Below, piece by piece: positions 17,419 through 25,700 of a DNA stretch of 64,000 bases. The position numbers and the translations under genes are program-made. Each line of letters starts with the position of its first letter. Within the stretch, counting starts at the first letter, position 1. Source of the DNA: a virus. The stretch is taken from positions 1 through 64,000 of the IMG/VR virus record IMGVR_UViG_3300023174_000100; one strand, given 5' to 3'. Under the pieces are notes generated by a model, which was not told the DNA's origin, made no database searches, and saw only the letters and a program-made list of their open reading frames with translations.

Positions 17419-19281
17419 ATGGCAGAAAGAATAGTCAGTCCTGGCGTATTTACAAGAGAAAAAGACCTGAGTTTTCTCCCCTTAGAAATACAAGCCATCG
17501 GAGCGGCGGTTGTTGGTCCTACGTTAAAAGGCCCTGCATTCGTCCCTACCACAATTTCTTCTTACGAAGAGTACTTACGAGCTTTTGGCGGACCTTTTAG
17601 TTCAGGTTCTGGCACCTCCGAAAGGCAATACAAATTCCTAACAGATTACGTTGCACAAGAATATTTGCGATATGCTGAAAATCTTACTGTTGTTCGAGTT
17701 TTAGCAGGAGACTATAAATACGCTAGTTCAAATGTAGTTTCAAGAGGAGCTTATGCAGCAGCTCCTGCCGGAATAAAAACAAATTTAACAGGCTCTTATT
17801 TTACATCAGCAAATCAAACTTTTAAAATCACCTTAGTCTCTCCTGGAAACTTTGGCAATAGCGCGTTAACTTCAATAGCTTCTAATAACGGAATAGGAAG
17901 TCCGGCAGATGATAAAACAGGAGGCGTACTTAATATTGGTAACAGAGAAAACTTGAGATGGGAAATTAGAGACGTAAACACAGATTTAGGTACCTTTGAT
18001 TTATATATTAGAAGAGGGGACGACAGACATAACAGAAAAGTAATTGTAGAGCAATATAATGATTTAACTCTAGATCCTAATGATACTAACTATATAGGAA
18101 GAGTAATCGGAGATCAGATGTATACTCTTAGATATGATTCCGATGGAGTTCCTTTCTTACAATTAAGCGGTTCATTTCCTAATCGTTCAAGATACATTAG
18201 AGTTGAGGTATTTAAAGAAAACTACAACTATTTAAACGAAAATGGTCAGATAAGAGTCCCTGCTTTCTCTAGTAGTTTACCAGCCGCTGTTTCAGGTACT
18301 TTTTCAGGAGGATCAGATGGATATGTAAAACACCCTAGATTATTTTTTGATAAAATTACCGGACAAAATAGCCAAGGATTTAATTTAGATGATTTAGCAG
18401 GAGGTGCATCCGGGTCTACTGCATATTTAGACGCAATTGATATCTTAGCTAATGCTGATGAATACGATATCAATATGTTACTTATGCCAGGAATTATAGA
18501 TGGTGTAGGAGAGCAGCACGGGGAAATAATCACGAAGGCAATAGCGATGATAGAAAATAGAGGTGATGTTTTTATGGTAGTTGATCCTACTAGATACGGT
18601 GACACTATTGGACAAGCCATAAATGCAGCACTAGCTAGAAATACTTCTTATGCAGCTTATTATTATCCGTGGGTTCAAATCGCAGATGCTGATTTAGGTA
18701 GAAACGTATGGGTTCCACCGTCTACTGTGGTATCTGGAGTAATTGCATTCAACGACTATGTTCAATTTCCATGGTACGCACCAGCAGGTTTAAATAGAGG
18801 TGCTATTGACGTAGCTCTACAGGCAGAGAGAAAATTAACTTTAGGCGACAGAGACAAACTATACACTTATAACATCAATCCTATAGCTACTTATCCAAGA
18901 GAAGGAGTAGTCGTTTGGGGTCAAAAGACACTTCAAAAGAAAAGGTCTGCTTTAGATAGAGTAAATGTTAGAAGATTGTTAATAGCAGCCAAAAAATTTA
19001 TTGCGTCTTCTTCTAGATATTTAGTATTTGAGCAAAATACTAAAGAGACAAGACTTAGATTCTTAAGTATTGTAGAACCTTATTTAGAAAGTGTTAGAAG
19101 AAATCAGGGTCTTTTCGACTTTAGAGTAATTATGGATGAATCTAATAATACTCCTGACGTAGTTGACAGAAATGAGCTAAGAGGTGCTATTTATTTAAAA
19201 CCGACTAGAACTGCGGAATTCATAATCTTAGATTTCTTTGTGTTACCTACGGGAGCTTCTTTCCCTGGTGATACAGAATAA
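17419..19281 (+). CDS. Tail sheath protein (gp18-like)
   Basis: Forms the contractile sheath. The 620-residue product begins with the typical SPGVFTREKDLSF segment and AAVVGPTLKGPAFVPTTISSYEEYLRAFGG, and ends with the conserved core: GDRDKLYTYNINPIATYPREGVVVWGQKTLQ, RVNVRRLLIAAKKFI and RGAIYLKPTRTAEFIILDFFV. The C-terminal core is what interlocks neighbouring subunits and contracts. The length is close to T4 gp18 (659 residues). An A-rich stretch, not a Shine-Dalgarno sequence, precedes the start. Confidence 0.96.
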   Translation: MAERIVSPGVFTREKDLSFLPLEIQAIGAAVVGPTLKGPAFVPTTISSYEEYLRAFGGPFSSGSGTSERQYKFLTDYVAQEYLRYAENLTVVRVLAGDYKYASSNVVSRGAYAAAPAGIKTNLTGSYFTSANQTFKITLVSPGNFGNSALTSIASNNGIGSPADDKTGGVLNIGNRENLRWEIRDVNTDLGTFDLYIRRGDDRHNRKVIVEQYNDLTLDPNDTNYIGRVIGDQMYTLRYDSDGVPFLQLSGSFPNRSRYIRVEVFKENYNYLNENGQIRVPAFSSSLPAAVSGTFSGGSDGYVKHPRLFFDKITGQNSQGFNLDDLAGGASGSTAYLDAIDILANADEYDINMLLMPGIIDGVGEQHGEIITKAIAMIENRGDVFMVVDPTRYGDTIGQAINAALARNTSYAAYYYPWVQIADADLGRNVWVPPSTVVSGVIAFNDYVQFPWYAPAGLNRGAIDVALQAERKLTLGDRDKLYTYNINPIATYPREGVVVWGQKTLQKKRSALDRVNVRRLLIAAKKFIASSSRYLVFEQNTKETRLRFLSIVEPYLESVRRNQGLFDFRVIMDESNNTPDVVDRNELRGAIYLKPTRTAEFIILDFFVLPTGASFPGDTE

Positions 19282-19300
19282 ACAAAAAAAATAACATAAA

Positions 19301-19873
19301 ATGGCATTTGAATATAAACCATTTGAATATTTTAACCCTAAGCAGCAGATGAGATACGTACTCTTCCTGACTAACGTCGGAGTACCTATTCCTACTTATA
19401 TGGTTAAAACAGCAGACAGACCCTCTATAGACCAAAACCCAGTAACTGTAGACTATGTAAATACAGAATTTAAGGTAAAAGGAAAATCTAGATGGCAAGA
19501 TATAGCAGTGACACTCTATGATCCTATTGAAGCTAATGGAGCAAAATTACTTCATGATTGGATAAGTCTTTTCCACCATAATTCAGGATTAAATCAATCA
19601 CCGGCAGGGAGAACTCCGGGTCTTTTAACTCCAGGTGAAGATGGTTTCATCCATGAATATAAGAGAACGCTTACATTTCAAGCACTTACTCCTCATGGTG
19701 ACGTAGCTGATACTTTTACTCTGTACGGCTCTTTTGTCGCAGATGCTAAATGGGGTAACATGGACTTATCATCTGATGATTTAAATATGTTGGATTTAAC
19801 AATCACTTATGATTATGCAGTGATGGATCCCACTAAAAACAAAGTTGTTACTACCGGAAAGGTAGACGCATAA
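19301..19873 (+). CDS. Tail tube protein (gp19-like), first paralog
   Basis: Forms the rigid inner tube. The 190-residue product shows the gp19 pattern: YFNPKQQMRYVLFL, PTYMVKTADRPS, VTVDYVNTEFKVKGKSRWQDIAVTLYDP and a C-terminal DLTITYDYAVMD. The length is close to T4 gp19 (163 residues) plus small additions. It follows the sheath by 19 bases, the same order as T4 genes 18 and 19, and ends just before a strong hairpin terminator. Of the three tube-like genes this is the most compact and is probably the main tube subunit. Confidence 0.92.
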   Translation: MAFEYKPFEYFNPKQQMRYVLFLTNVGVPIPTYMVKTADRPSIDQNPVTVDYVNTEFKVKGKSRWQDIAVTLYDPIEANGAKLLHDWISLFHHNSGLNQSPAGRTPGLLTPGEDGFIHEYKRTLTFQALTPHGDVADTFTLYGSFVADAKWGNMDLSSDDLNMLDLTITYDYAVMDPTKNKVVTTGKVDA

Positions 19874-19888
19874 ATATATTAAAAATTG

Positions 19889-19920
19889 ACAGAGGTGCAC
19901 TCATGCACCTCTGTTATTAT
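19889..19920 (+). terminator. Intrinsic terminator between tube paralogs 1 and 2
   Basis: ACAGAGGTGCA (19889-19899) pairs with TGCACCTCTGT (19904-19914), 11 base pairs around the four-base loop CTCA, followed by TTATTAT. The T tract is weak, so readthrough is likely. An in-frame ATG at 19903 lies inside this hairpin and is not the start of the next gene. Confidence 0.82.
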
Positions 19921-19929
19921 AAAACATGT

Positions 19930-20631
19930 ATGGGATTTACACATAAACCTTTCAAATATTTTAACCCAAAACAGCAGATGCGTTTTGAGTTATATATGCA
20001 AGCTGATCCATTTGGTCCCTTCTTCCCTACATACGCTATAAAATCAGCGGAAAGGCCTACTTTAGAAAATAATCACATTACAGTAGATTATATAAATACT
20101 GAATTTCATGTAAAAGGAAAATCTAGGTGGCAACCTATTACTATTAGATTCTATGATCCTATAGAGGATAATGGAGCTAAAATGCTTCATGACTACATAA
20201 ATAATTATCATCATAATTCAGGAACTACAGGCACATCATTCAATTTATTAACTCCGGGAGAGGATGGGTTTATACACGAATATAAAAGAACATTATATTT
20301 AAGATCTCTTTCCCCTCATGGTGATGTCGTCGATTCTTTTATATTAGTAGGTGCGTTTTTTGATTCAGTAAAATGGGGGGAATTTGATATGTCTAGCGAT
20401 GATTTAGTTCTAATGGAAGGTACAATTGTGTATGATTATGCTATGGTTAGAGGAAGTAAAATAAAACTTCCAGATGTAGAAGGACCCGGACTAGATGGAG
20501 GAGGGGCAAGTTTAGGAAATCAATTAAAAGATGCTGCTATAAATATAGGAAAAGGAGCAGCTCAAACAGTAGTGAACGCCGGTATTAGCGCATTAGGAGG
20601 CTTACTAGGGGGCGGCGGCGGAAGAAACTAG
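19930..20631 (+). CDS. Tail tube-like protein, second paralog
   Basis: The 233-residue product is clearly related to the first tube gene: MGFTHKPFKYFNPKQQMRF aligns with MAFEYKPFEYFNPKQQMRY, and HITVDYINTEFHVKGKSRWQPI with its equivalent. The start at 19930 is chosen because it aligns with the paralog start; the longer frame from 19903 would begin inside the terminator hairpin. A C-terminal extension after about residue 180 is Gly-rich and hydrophobic (LGGLLGGGGG at the end). It may form a special ring at the tube end or baseplate, like T4 gp54 or gp3, which share the tube fold; which one cannot be told from sequence. Confidence 0.88.
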   Translation: MGFTHKPFKYFNPKQQMRFELYMQADPFGPFFPTYAIKSAERPTLENNHITVDYINTEFHVKGKSRWQPITIRFYDPIEDNGAKMLHDYINNYHHNSGTTGTSFNLLTPGEDGFIHEYKRTLYLRSLSPHGDVVDSFILVGAFFDSVKWGEFDMSSDDLVLMEGTIVYDYAMVRGSKIKLPDVEGPGLDGGGASLGNQLKDAAINIGKGAAQTVVNAGISALGGLLGGGGGRN

Positions 20632-20663
20632 TTTAATTATATACTAATTTTACGTTTTTGACA

Positions 20664-20670
20664 TATTTAT
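20664..20670 (+). promoter_or_regulatory. TATTTAT motif before tube paralog 3
   Basis: TATTTATTATAAA in the 50-base gap, ending 11 bases before the ATG at 20682. It is almost identical to the copies at 14824 and 60325 in sequence and spacing. Confidence 0.45.
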
Positions 20671-20681
20671 TATAAAGAAAA

Positions 20682-21431
20682 ATGGCTAAATCTACACCTG
20701 TATTTAGAGAAAAAAAAAGAGAAATATCTTTAACTTTAGATTCAACTGGGGCTTCTGAGTATACTCAATACAGGCCCTTTGCTTATTTTGAGCCAAAATT
20801 AAAAAATAGATTTGTTCTTTATTTGGATGTTCAAGGAATATTCATCCCTACTTATTTAGTTAAATCCGCAACTAAGCCAGGATTTAGTTATCAAAATATA
20901 GAATTACAATATATAAATACAAAAACGAATTTCAAAGGCAAAATGACTTGGGACCCTATAGAAATTGTTTTATATGACCCAGTAGCCAACCACAGATTTT
21001 CTCCAAGAGCATCAACAAATCCTTATGTAGATTCTTTATCAAGTTCAGAAGATGTAAGAAATGATTCCTCTGTTTTAGTTTATGAATGGATAATGAATAC
21101 TCATTCAAATTATTTAGAGGGAATAGAGTACGCTTTAGAAAAATACAAAAAAACCCTTATTCTTGAAACATTGATGCCTAGAACTAATGTTCAATCAGAA
21201 AGATGGGAAATACATGGTGCTTATGTTTCCGCAGTTAAATGGGGAGATTTAGATATGTCAGAAGATAATCTATCTACTATAACTGTAACAATTATGTATG
21301 ATTATGCATTAATAAAGGATGCTAATGAAAGAAAAGTAATTCCATATAATTTAGGAGAGGGTCCTTTTAAAGAAATAAAAAATAACCCTTTTTCAAGAGT
21401 ACCATCTGTAAGTTTATTACCGAAATCATAA
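20682..21431 (+). CDS. Tail tube-like protein, third paralog
   Basis: The 249-residue product keeps the tube-fold pattern: FAYFEPKLKNRFVLYLD, FIPTYLVKSATKPGFSYQNIELQYINTKTNFKGKMTWDPIEIVLYDP, and AVKWGDLDMSEDNLSTITVTIMYDYAL. It is more divergent than the second copy and has an N-terminal extension of about 25 residues and an insertion near residue 100. It is followed after 25 bases by the gp26-like gene. A baseplate-proximal or tube-initiator role is likely, because gene order moves from tube to tail chaperone to tape measure. Confidence 0.85.
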   Translation: MAKSTPVFREKKREISLTLDSTGASEYTQYRPFAYFEPKLKNRFVLYLDVQGIFIPTYLVKSATKPGFSYQNIELQYINTKTNFKGKMTWDPIEIVLYDPVANHRFSPRASTNPYVDSLSSSEDVRNDSSVLVYEWIMNTHSNYLEGIEYALEKYKKTLILETLMPRTNVQSERWEIHGAYVSAVKWGDLDMSEDNLSTITVTIMYDYALIKDANERKVIPYNLGEGPFKEIKNNPFSRVPSVSLLPKS

Positions 21432-21456
21432 ATTAAAATAATTAAACAATAATAAT

Positions 21457-22302
21457 ATGAAACCAGACAGAGAAGTTACATTTAATCAAAGTCCTGACGA
21501 AGAAAACATGGAAAATCCAGTTCCGGTTATTCCTTCTGTCCCTCAGGGAATTAAACAAACAACACTAATTGTTGATTTGCCATCTAAAGGACTTTTTTAT
21601 CCTAAAGAAAATCCCTTATCAACAGGTCAAGTAGAACTAAGGTATATGACCGCCAAAGATGAGGATATTTTAACTAATCAAAATTATATTATGCAAGGAA
21701 CAGCCATAGAAAGGATGTTTAGAAACTTGCTTGTATCAGAGATTGATTGGGACGATTTGCTAGTTGGGGACAAAAATGCAATTATGATTGCATCTAGAAT
21801 TGCGGCTTACGGAGAAGATTACGTAATTCAAGTCACAACTCCTTCAGGTAATACACAAGATACTACTATTGACTTAGGAGAGTTAAAACCCAAAAAAATA
21901 GATGAGTCAGTTTTAGTAAACAAAAATAGTAATTTGTTTAAACTTACTCTTCCAAAATCTAAAAAAGAAGCTCATATAAAACTTCTTACAGGAAAAGAAG
22001 AAAAAGAAATAGATGCTATTGTAAAATCATACGAAAAAATAGGTAAAGATCCAGGACTACTTACTTTACGTTTAAAACACATGATTGTAGCTTTGGATGG
22101 AAACACAGATTTAGTATTTATTAGAAATTATATTGATACTGATTTATTAGCAGCAGATAGTAGAGCTATTAGATCTTTTATTAGTAAAATACAACCTGAT
22201 GTAGATTTTAACGTAGAAGTAATAGACCGGTATACCGGGGAACCATTTCGCGCTCCAATGGTTTTCGACGAAAGATTTTTTTGGCCTGACCTCGAGAGAT
22301 AG
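21457..22302 (+). CDS. T4 gp26/gp51-like baseplate or tail assembly chaperone
   Basis: The 281-residue product fits the T4 baseplate family that includes gp26 and gp51: LPSKGLFYPKENPLSTGQVELRYMTAKDEDIL, LLVGDKNAIMIASRIAAYGEDYVI and, near the end, FRAPMVFDERFFWPDLER before a TAG stop at 22300. A well-formed second segment continues in the +1 frame immediately after. This gene organisation, a chaperone with a frameshifted extension directly before the tape measure gene, is the classic tail assembly chaperone layout. It probably acts in assembly, not as a virion part. Confidence 0.85.
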   Translation: MKPDREVTFNQSPDEENMENPVPVIPSVPQGIKQTTLIVDLPSKGLFYPKENPLSTGQVELRYMTAKDEDILTNQNYIMQGTAIERMFRNLLVSEIDWDDLLVGDKNAIMIASRIAAYGEDYVIQVTTPSGNTQDTTIDLGELKPKKIDESVLVNKNSNLFKLTLPKSKKEAHIKLLTGKEEKEIDAIVKSYEKIGKDPGLLTLRLKHMIVALDGNTDLVFIRNYIDTDLLAADSRAIRSFISKIQPDVDFNVEVIDRYTGEPFRAPMVFDERFFWPDLER

Positions 22303-22474
22303 GCAGTACATATATGAAGAGATTTTTCAATTAATTCATTATGGAAAAGGATTTACATATAGTGATTTGATGGACATGCCTATATTTATTAGAAAATTCT
22401 TTTATAATCGATTATTACAAGCTTATGAAGAAAGAAATGAAGCAAATAAAAAAGCAGCCAAAAAATCAAGATGA
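22298..22474 (+). CDS. +1 frame extension of the tail assembly chaperone (probable programmed frameshift)
   Basis: In the frame +1 to the gp26-like gene a protein-like segment runs to a TGA at 22472: DRQYIYEEIFQLIHYGKG, then SDLMDMPIFIRKFFYNRLLQAYEER and a Lys/Ala-rich tail. The frame is open upstream only to 22226 (TAG at 22223) and has no ATG before 22370, so the conserved-looking N-terminal part can be made only by shifting from the upstream gene. Two possible shift sites are the seven-T run at 22276-22282 (TTT TTT TGG) and the terminal AGA-TAG at 22297-22302. The sequence resembles the second part of tail chaperones that bind the tape measure. The site of the shift is inference. Confidence 0.78.
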   Translation, partial: DRQYIYEEIFQLIHYGKGFTYSDLMDMPIFIRKFFYNRLLQAYEERNEANKKAAKKSR

Positions 22475-22682
22475 TAAGATAAAAAAAATTAGGGAGGGGA
22501 TTCTCTCCTCCCTTTTTTCATTATTAGCCATTCCTGCACAATTAAAGATGGTAGGTAGAATGTATAGTGCTGCAAAGGAAGATGAAAAATTAAAAAAGTT
22601 AAGAGCTCAAAGGTTACAAAGATTACAGTCCTTAAAACATGATTCTGATTCTAATAATAGACATTTTAGAAAATTAAAATAA
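22425..22682 (+). CDS. Small basic hypothetical protein, start uncertain
   Basis: The open frame from ATG 22425 gives 85 residues, but its first part overlaps the chaperone extension in another frame, and a strong terminator hairpin lies inside it at 22491-22513. A later ATG at 22548 would give a 44-residue protein (MVGRMYSAAKEDEKLKKLRAQRL) fully downstream of the terminator. The residues LFSLLAIPAQLKMVGRMYSA are protein-like, which favours the longer form. Function is unknown. The product is very basic and helical and sits just before the tape measure gene. Confidence 0.45.
   Translation: MKKEMKQIKKQPKNQDDKIKKIREGILSSLFSLLAIPAQLKMVGRMYSAAKEDEKLKKLRAQRLQRLQSLKHDSDSNNRHFRKLK
22491..22518 (+). 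terminator. Intrinsic terminator after the tail chaperone
   Basis: AGGGAGGGGA (22491-22500) pairs with TCTCCTCCCT (22504-22513), ten pairs including one G-T, around the three-base loop TTC, and continues into a run of six T. It is placed 16 bases after the stop of the +1 frame extension, the expected spot for a gene end. Confidence 0.85.
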
Positions 22683-22706
22683 AAATAAATATCTAAAATA
22701 TATAAA

Positions 22707-25700
22707 ATGAATAAAGCTAATTTAGGTCATTTAAAAAATTTATTAGCATTAACCAAAAAAGATTTGAATGATTTACAAGAAAAGGTAAATGAGGCTCACC
22801 ATAATTTAAGAGAATATACAAAGAAAACCGAAGAAAATTATGAAAATCAATTAAATAAAGTAAATGCAATCCCGCAAACTAGAAAAAGCGTAGACATATA
22901 TCTTAGAGGATTAAAGATATTAATAAATGAAGAGAATAAGAAAAAAAATCTTGCTCTATCTAATATAGATTCAGCTATAAAAACTATAGATAGTGTTATA
23001 GAAAAAATTGAAAAAGCAAATAAGCTTACTACTAAGAAGGACGAGGAAAAAAGAGGTGAAATAATACAAGAAATAACAGGTGCTATACCTTCCTTGATAG
23101 GATTTATACAAACTGTATTCACTAATTCTAATTATTTAGTAAGTAGAGCAAACTCAAATGCTTATATGTTATATCAACAACCTATTTTAAAAGACCAAGG
23201 TATTCAATTTGCAGAGGCACAATATTATCTACACGGAATACAAAGTGCTATAGGAAACCCTAAAGACACAAGTAGTCTGTCTTCGCAAATTAATTTCCTT
23301 AAAACTAAAGTAGGAAAATCAGGTGATATTTTAGCTAAAGAGAAATCAAAAGGATTTTCTTTTAGTCAGCAAAACTTAGAAGCACAACAAAAAATAGATA
23401 AACAAAAAGCTTATGATGCCGCTCTAAGAGGAAAACTTCCTAATATACAAGAGAGTGAATTATCAGATGCTGTTAAGGCATCTATTTCTTTTATAAATGC
23501 ACAAAAACTAAAAATAGCTTCTGGAGAGCAATCCGATAAGGAGCTAGAAATCAAGAAAAAAATAGAAGAAACTTTTGGAGTAATAGCTCCGGATATAATA
23601 AAATATGCAGCTTCAGGTAATAAGAAAAAAAATATAACTTCAGGAAAAGAGTTATATCAGCAAATTAAACAAACAAGAGGATTTGGAGATAGACCTGAAA
23701 TAGACTCTATTGGGGAAGAGATGAAAGCTAGATTTCTTAAAAATAGAGAAGCAAAATTTAAACCTAGAGAAAAGTCCGCTTTTGAAACAGAAAATCTTGA
23801 AAATATACAATCCGAGGTTAAGTCCGGAGGAGAATCATCACCCGCAGAAGTTATTCCTAAGGTCATTCCTAAAGTAGAATCAAAACCTATTGAAAATATA
23901 CAATCCGAGGTTAAGTCCGGAGGAGAATTATCACCGGCAGAAGTTATTCCTAAAGTCATTCCTAAAGTAGAATCAAAACCTATTGAAAATATACAACCTG
24001 AGGTTAAATCTAGAGGAGAGTCACAATCTCCAGGAGAAGTATCTGATGAAATGCTTAAAGTAATTGAGCAGGCTGTATTCAATGGAGCTTCAAGAGCTTT
24101 TGCACAATTCTCAAATGGACCTTCTGCTGCACAACCTGAATTTGGGGATACGACCATAGATAAAATAGGCGAAACTGTTTTTAAAGCTATGCAAAAAGCT
24201 TTAGATTATTATTCAGCTTCTCCTGCATTTAGAATGGTTTTAGTTGGAATAGACCCATCAGTTTTAGATCAATTAAAAAATAGTTTATCAGGTTTACCAG
24301 GTAGTGGAACAGGTGATATGGACAAATTAGCCGAAGAATTAAGAAAAAGTAGAGAGAGTAACGAAAACCTAGCTAAAATGCAAGAAGCTAGAAGAAAAAA
24401 AATAGAAGCAGAAAGAAAGAAAAAAGCTAAAGAAGCAGAAAAAGAAAAAAAGAGAATAGCGGACCCTAATTCACCCGAAAGTATAGCTAAAAAGAAAAAA
24501 GAAACCGAAGCAGCAGAAAGAGCTCAAAAGAAAAAAGATAAAGAAGACCCTAATTCACTAGAAAATATAGCAAAAGCGGAAGAAAAAAAGAGGAAAGCAG
24601 AAGAAAAAAAAGCTAAAGAAGATAAAGCAAAGGTAAAAGCAGAAATAGAAGCAGACCCATTTAGAAAAAGATTAAAAGGAATATACAAAGATAGCAGACA
24701 AGAAATAACTTTTTTATATGATAAAGTTAATAGTTTTTTTCCATTTTTTAATTCAGCTCAACAAGAAGCTAAAAAGACAGCTTTAGAAACACTAGAAGCC
24801 GGTTATAAAGCCTTTGATGAAGTATACGCTAGTACAGGAAGTGCTTTTAAGGGGATGATGGCATCTGTAAACTCGATGTTTAAAATATCCCCTGTTACTG
24901 TTATAATGGCCGGTTTAACAGCTGCATTTATAGGAATACTAAAATCTGCGAATAGATTAAATAATAAAATAAAAGAAATATCAGCGGAGTTAGGGACATC
25001 AAATATGCAATCTTATGAATTTTTTAAGAGTGCAATGAATGCTCAAACTCAATATGATAACATGTATGCTAGCCTTAGAGATGTCAGAGATGTTCAAAAA
25101 GGCATCTTAGGAGATTCAGGCATATTATTAAAAGTAAATGATAAAGCATTAGCTAGCATAGCAGATAATGCAAAAAACATAGGAGTATCTACAGAAAGTG
25201 CGGGAGCTTTTGCAGAGGCATTAAGAACAAAAGGCGCTACAGATGAGCAGGCAGCTAATTTAATGGCAGCATCTTTAGAACTTGCAGATAAGAGTAAATT
25301 CATTATGCCTCAATCTGTGATGGATGACATAGCTCAAAATGTAGAATTTTCATCAAAGTATTTTTCTAACATTAATAAAGATTCTAAATCAGCACAAAAA
25401 CATTTAGTAGATACTAACTTACAAGTAAAAGCATTAGGATTAAATTTCCAAAAAGCAGCTAAAATGACACAACATTTATTGTCATTTGAGCAAAGCATTG
25501 TAGGAGAAGTTGAAGCAACTGTAGCATTAGGAAGACATGTTAATATTGGAAAAGCTAGAGAATTGCTTTTACAAGATGACATTGGAGGAGCGATGCAGCA
25601 AATGATGGATACCATGGGAGGTTACGATGCATTTCAAGACATGGATTTTGCTAAGAGACAGCTTATGGCAAATGCAATAGGTCTTGAAGTGTCTGAATTA

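Noticed and set aside
19903-19929. Longer start of the second tube paralog at ATG 19903
   Set aside because: It lies inside the terminator hairpin, and the paralog alignment begins at 19930.
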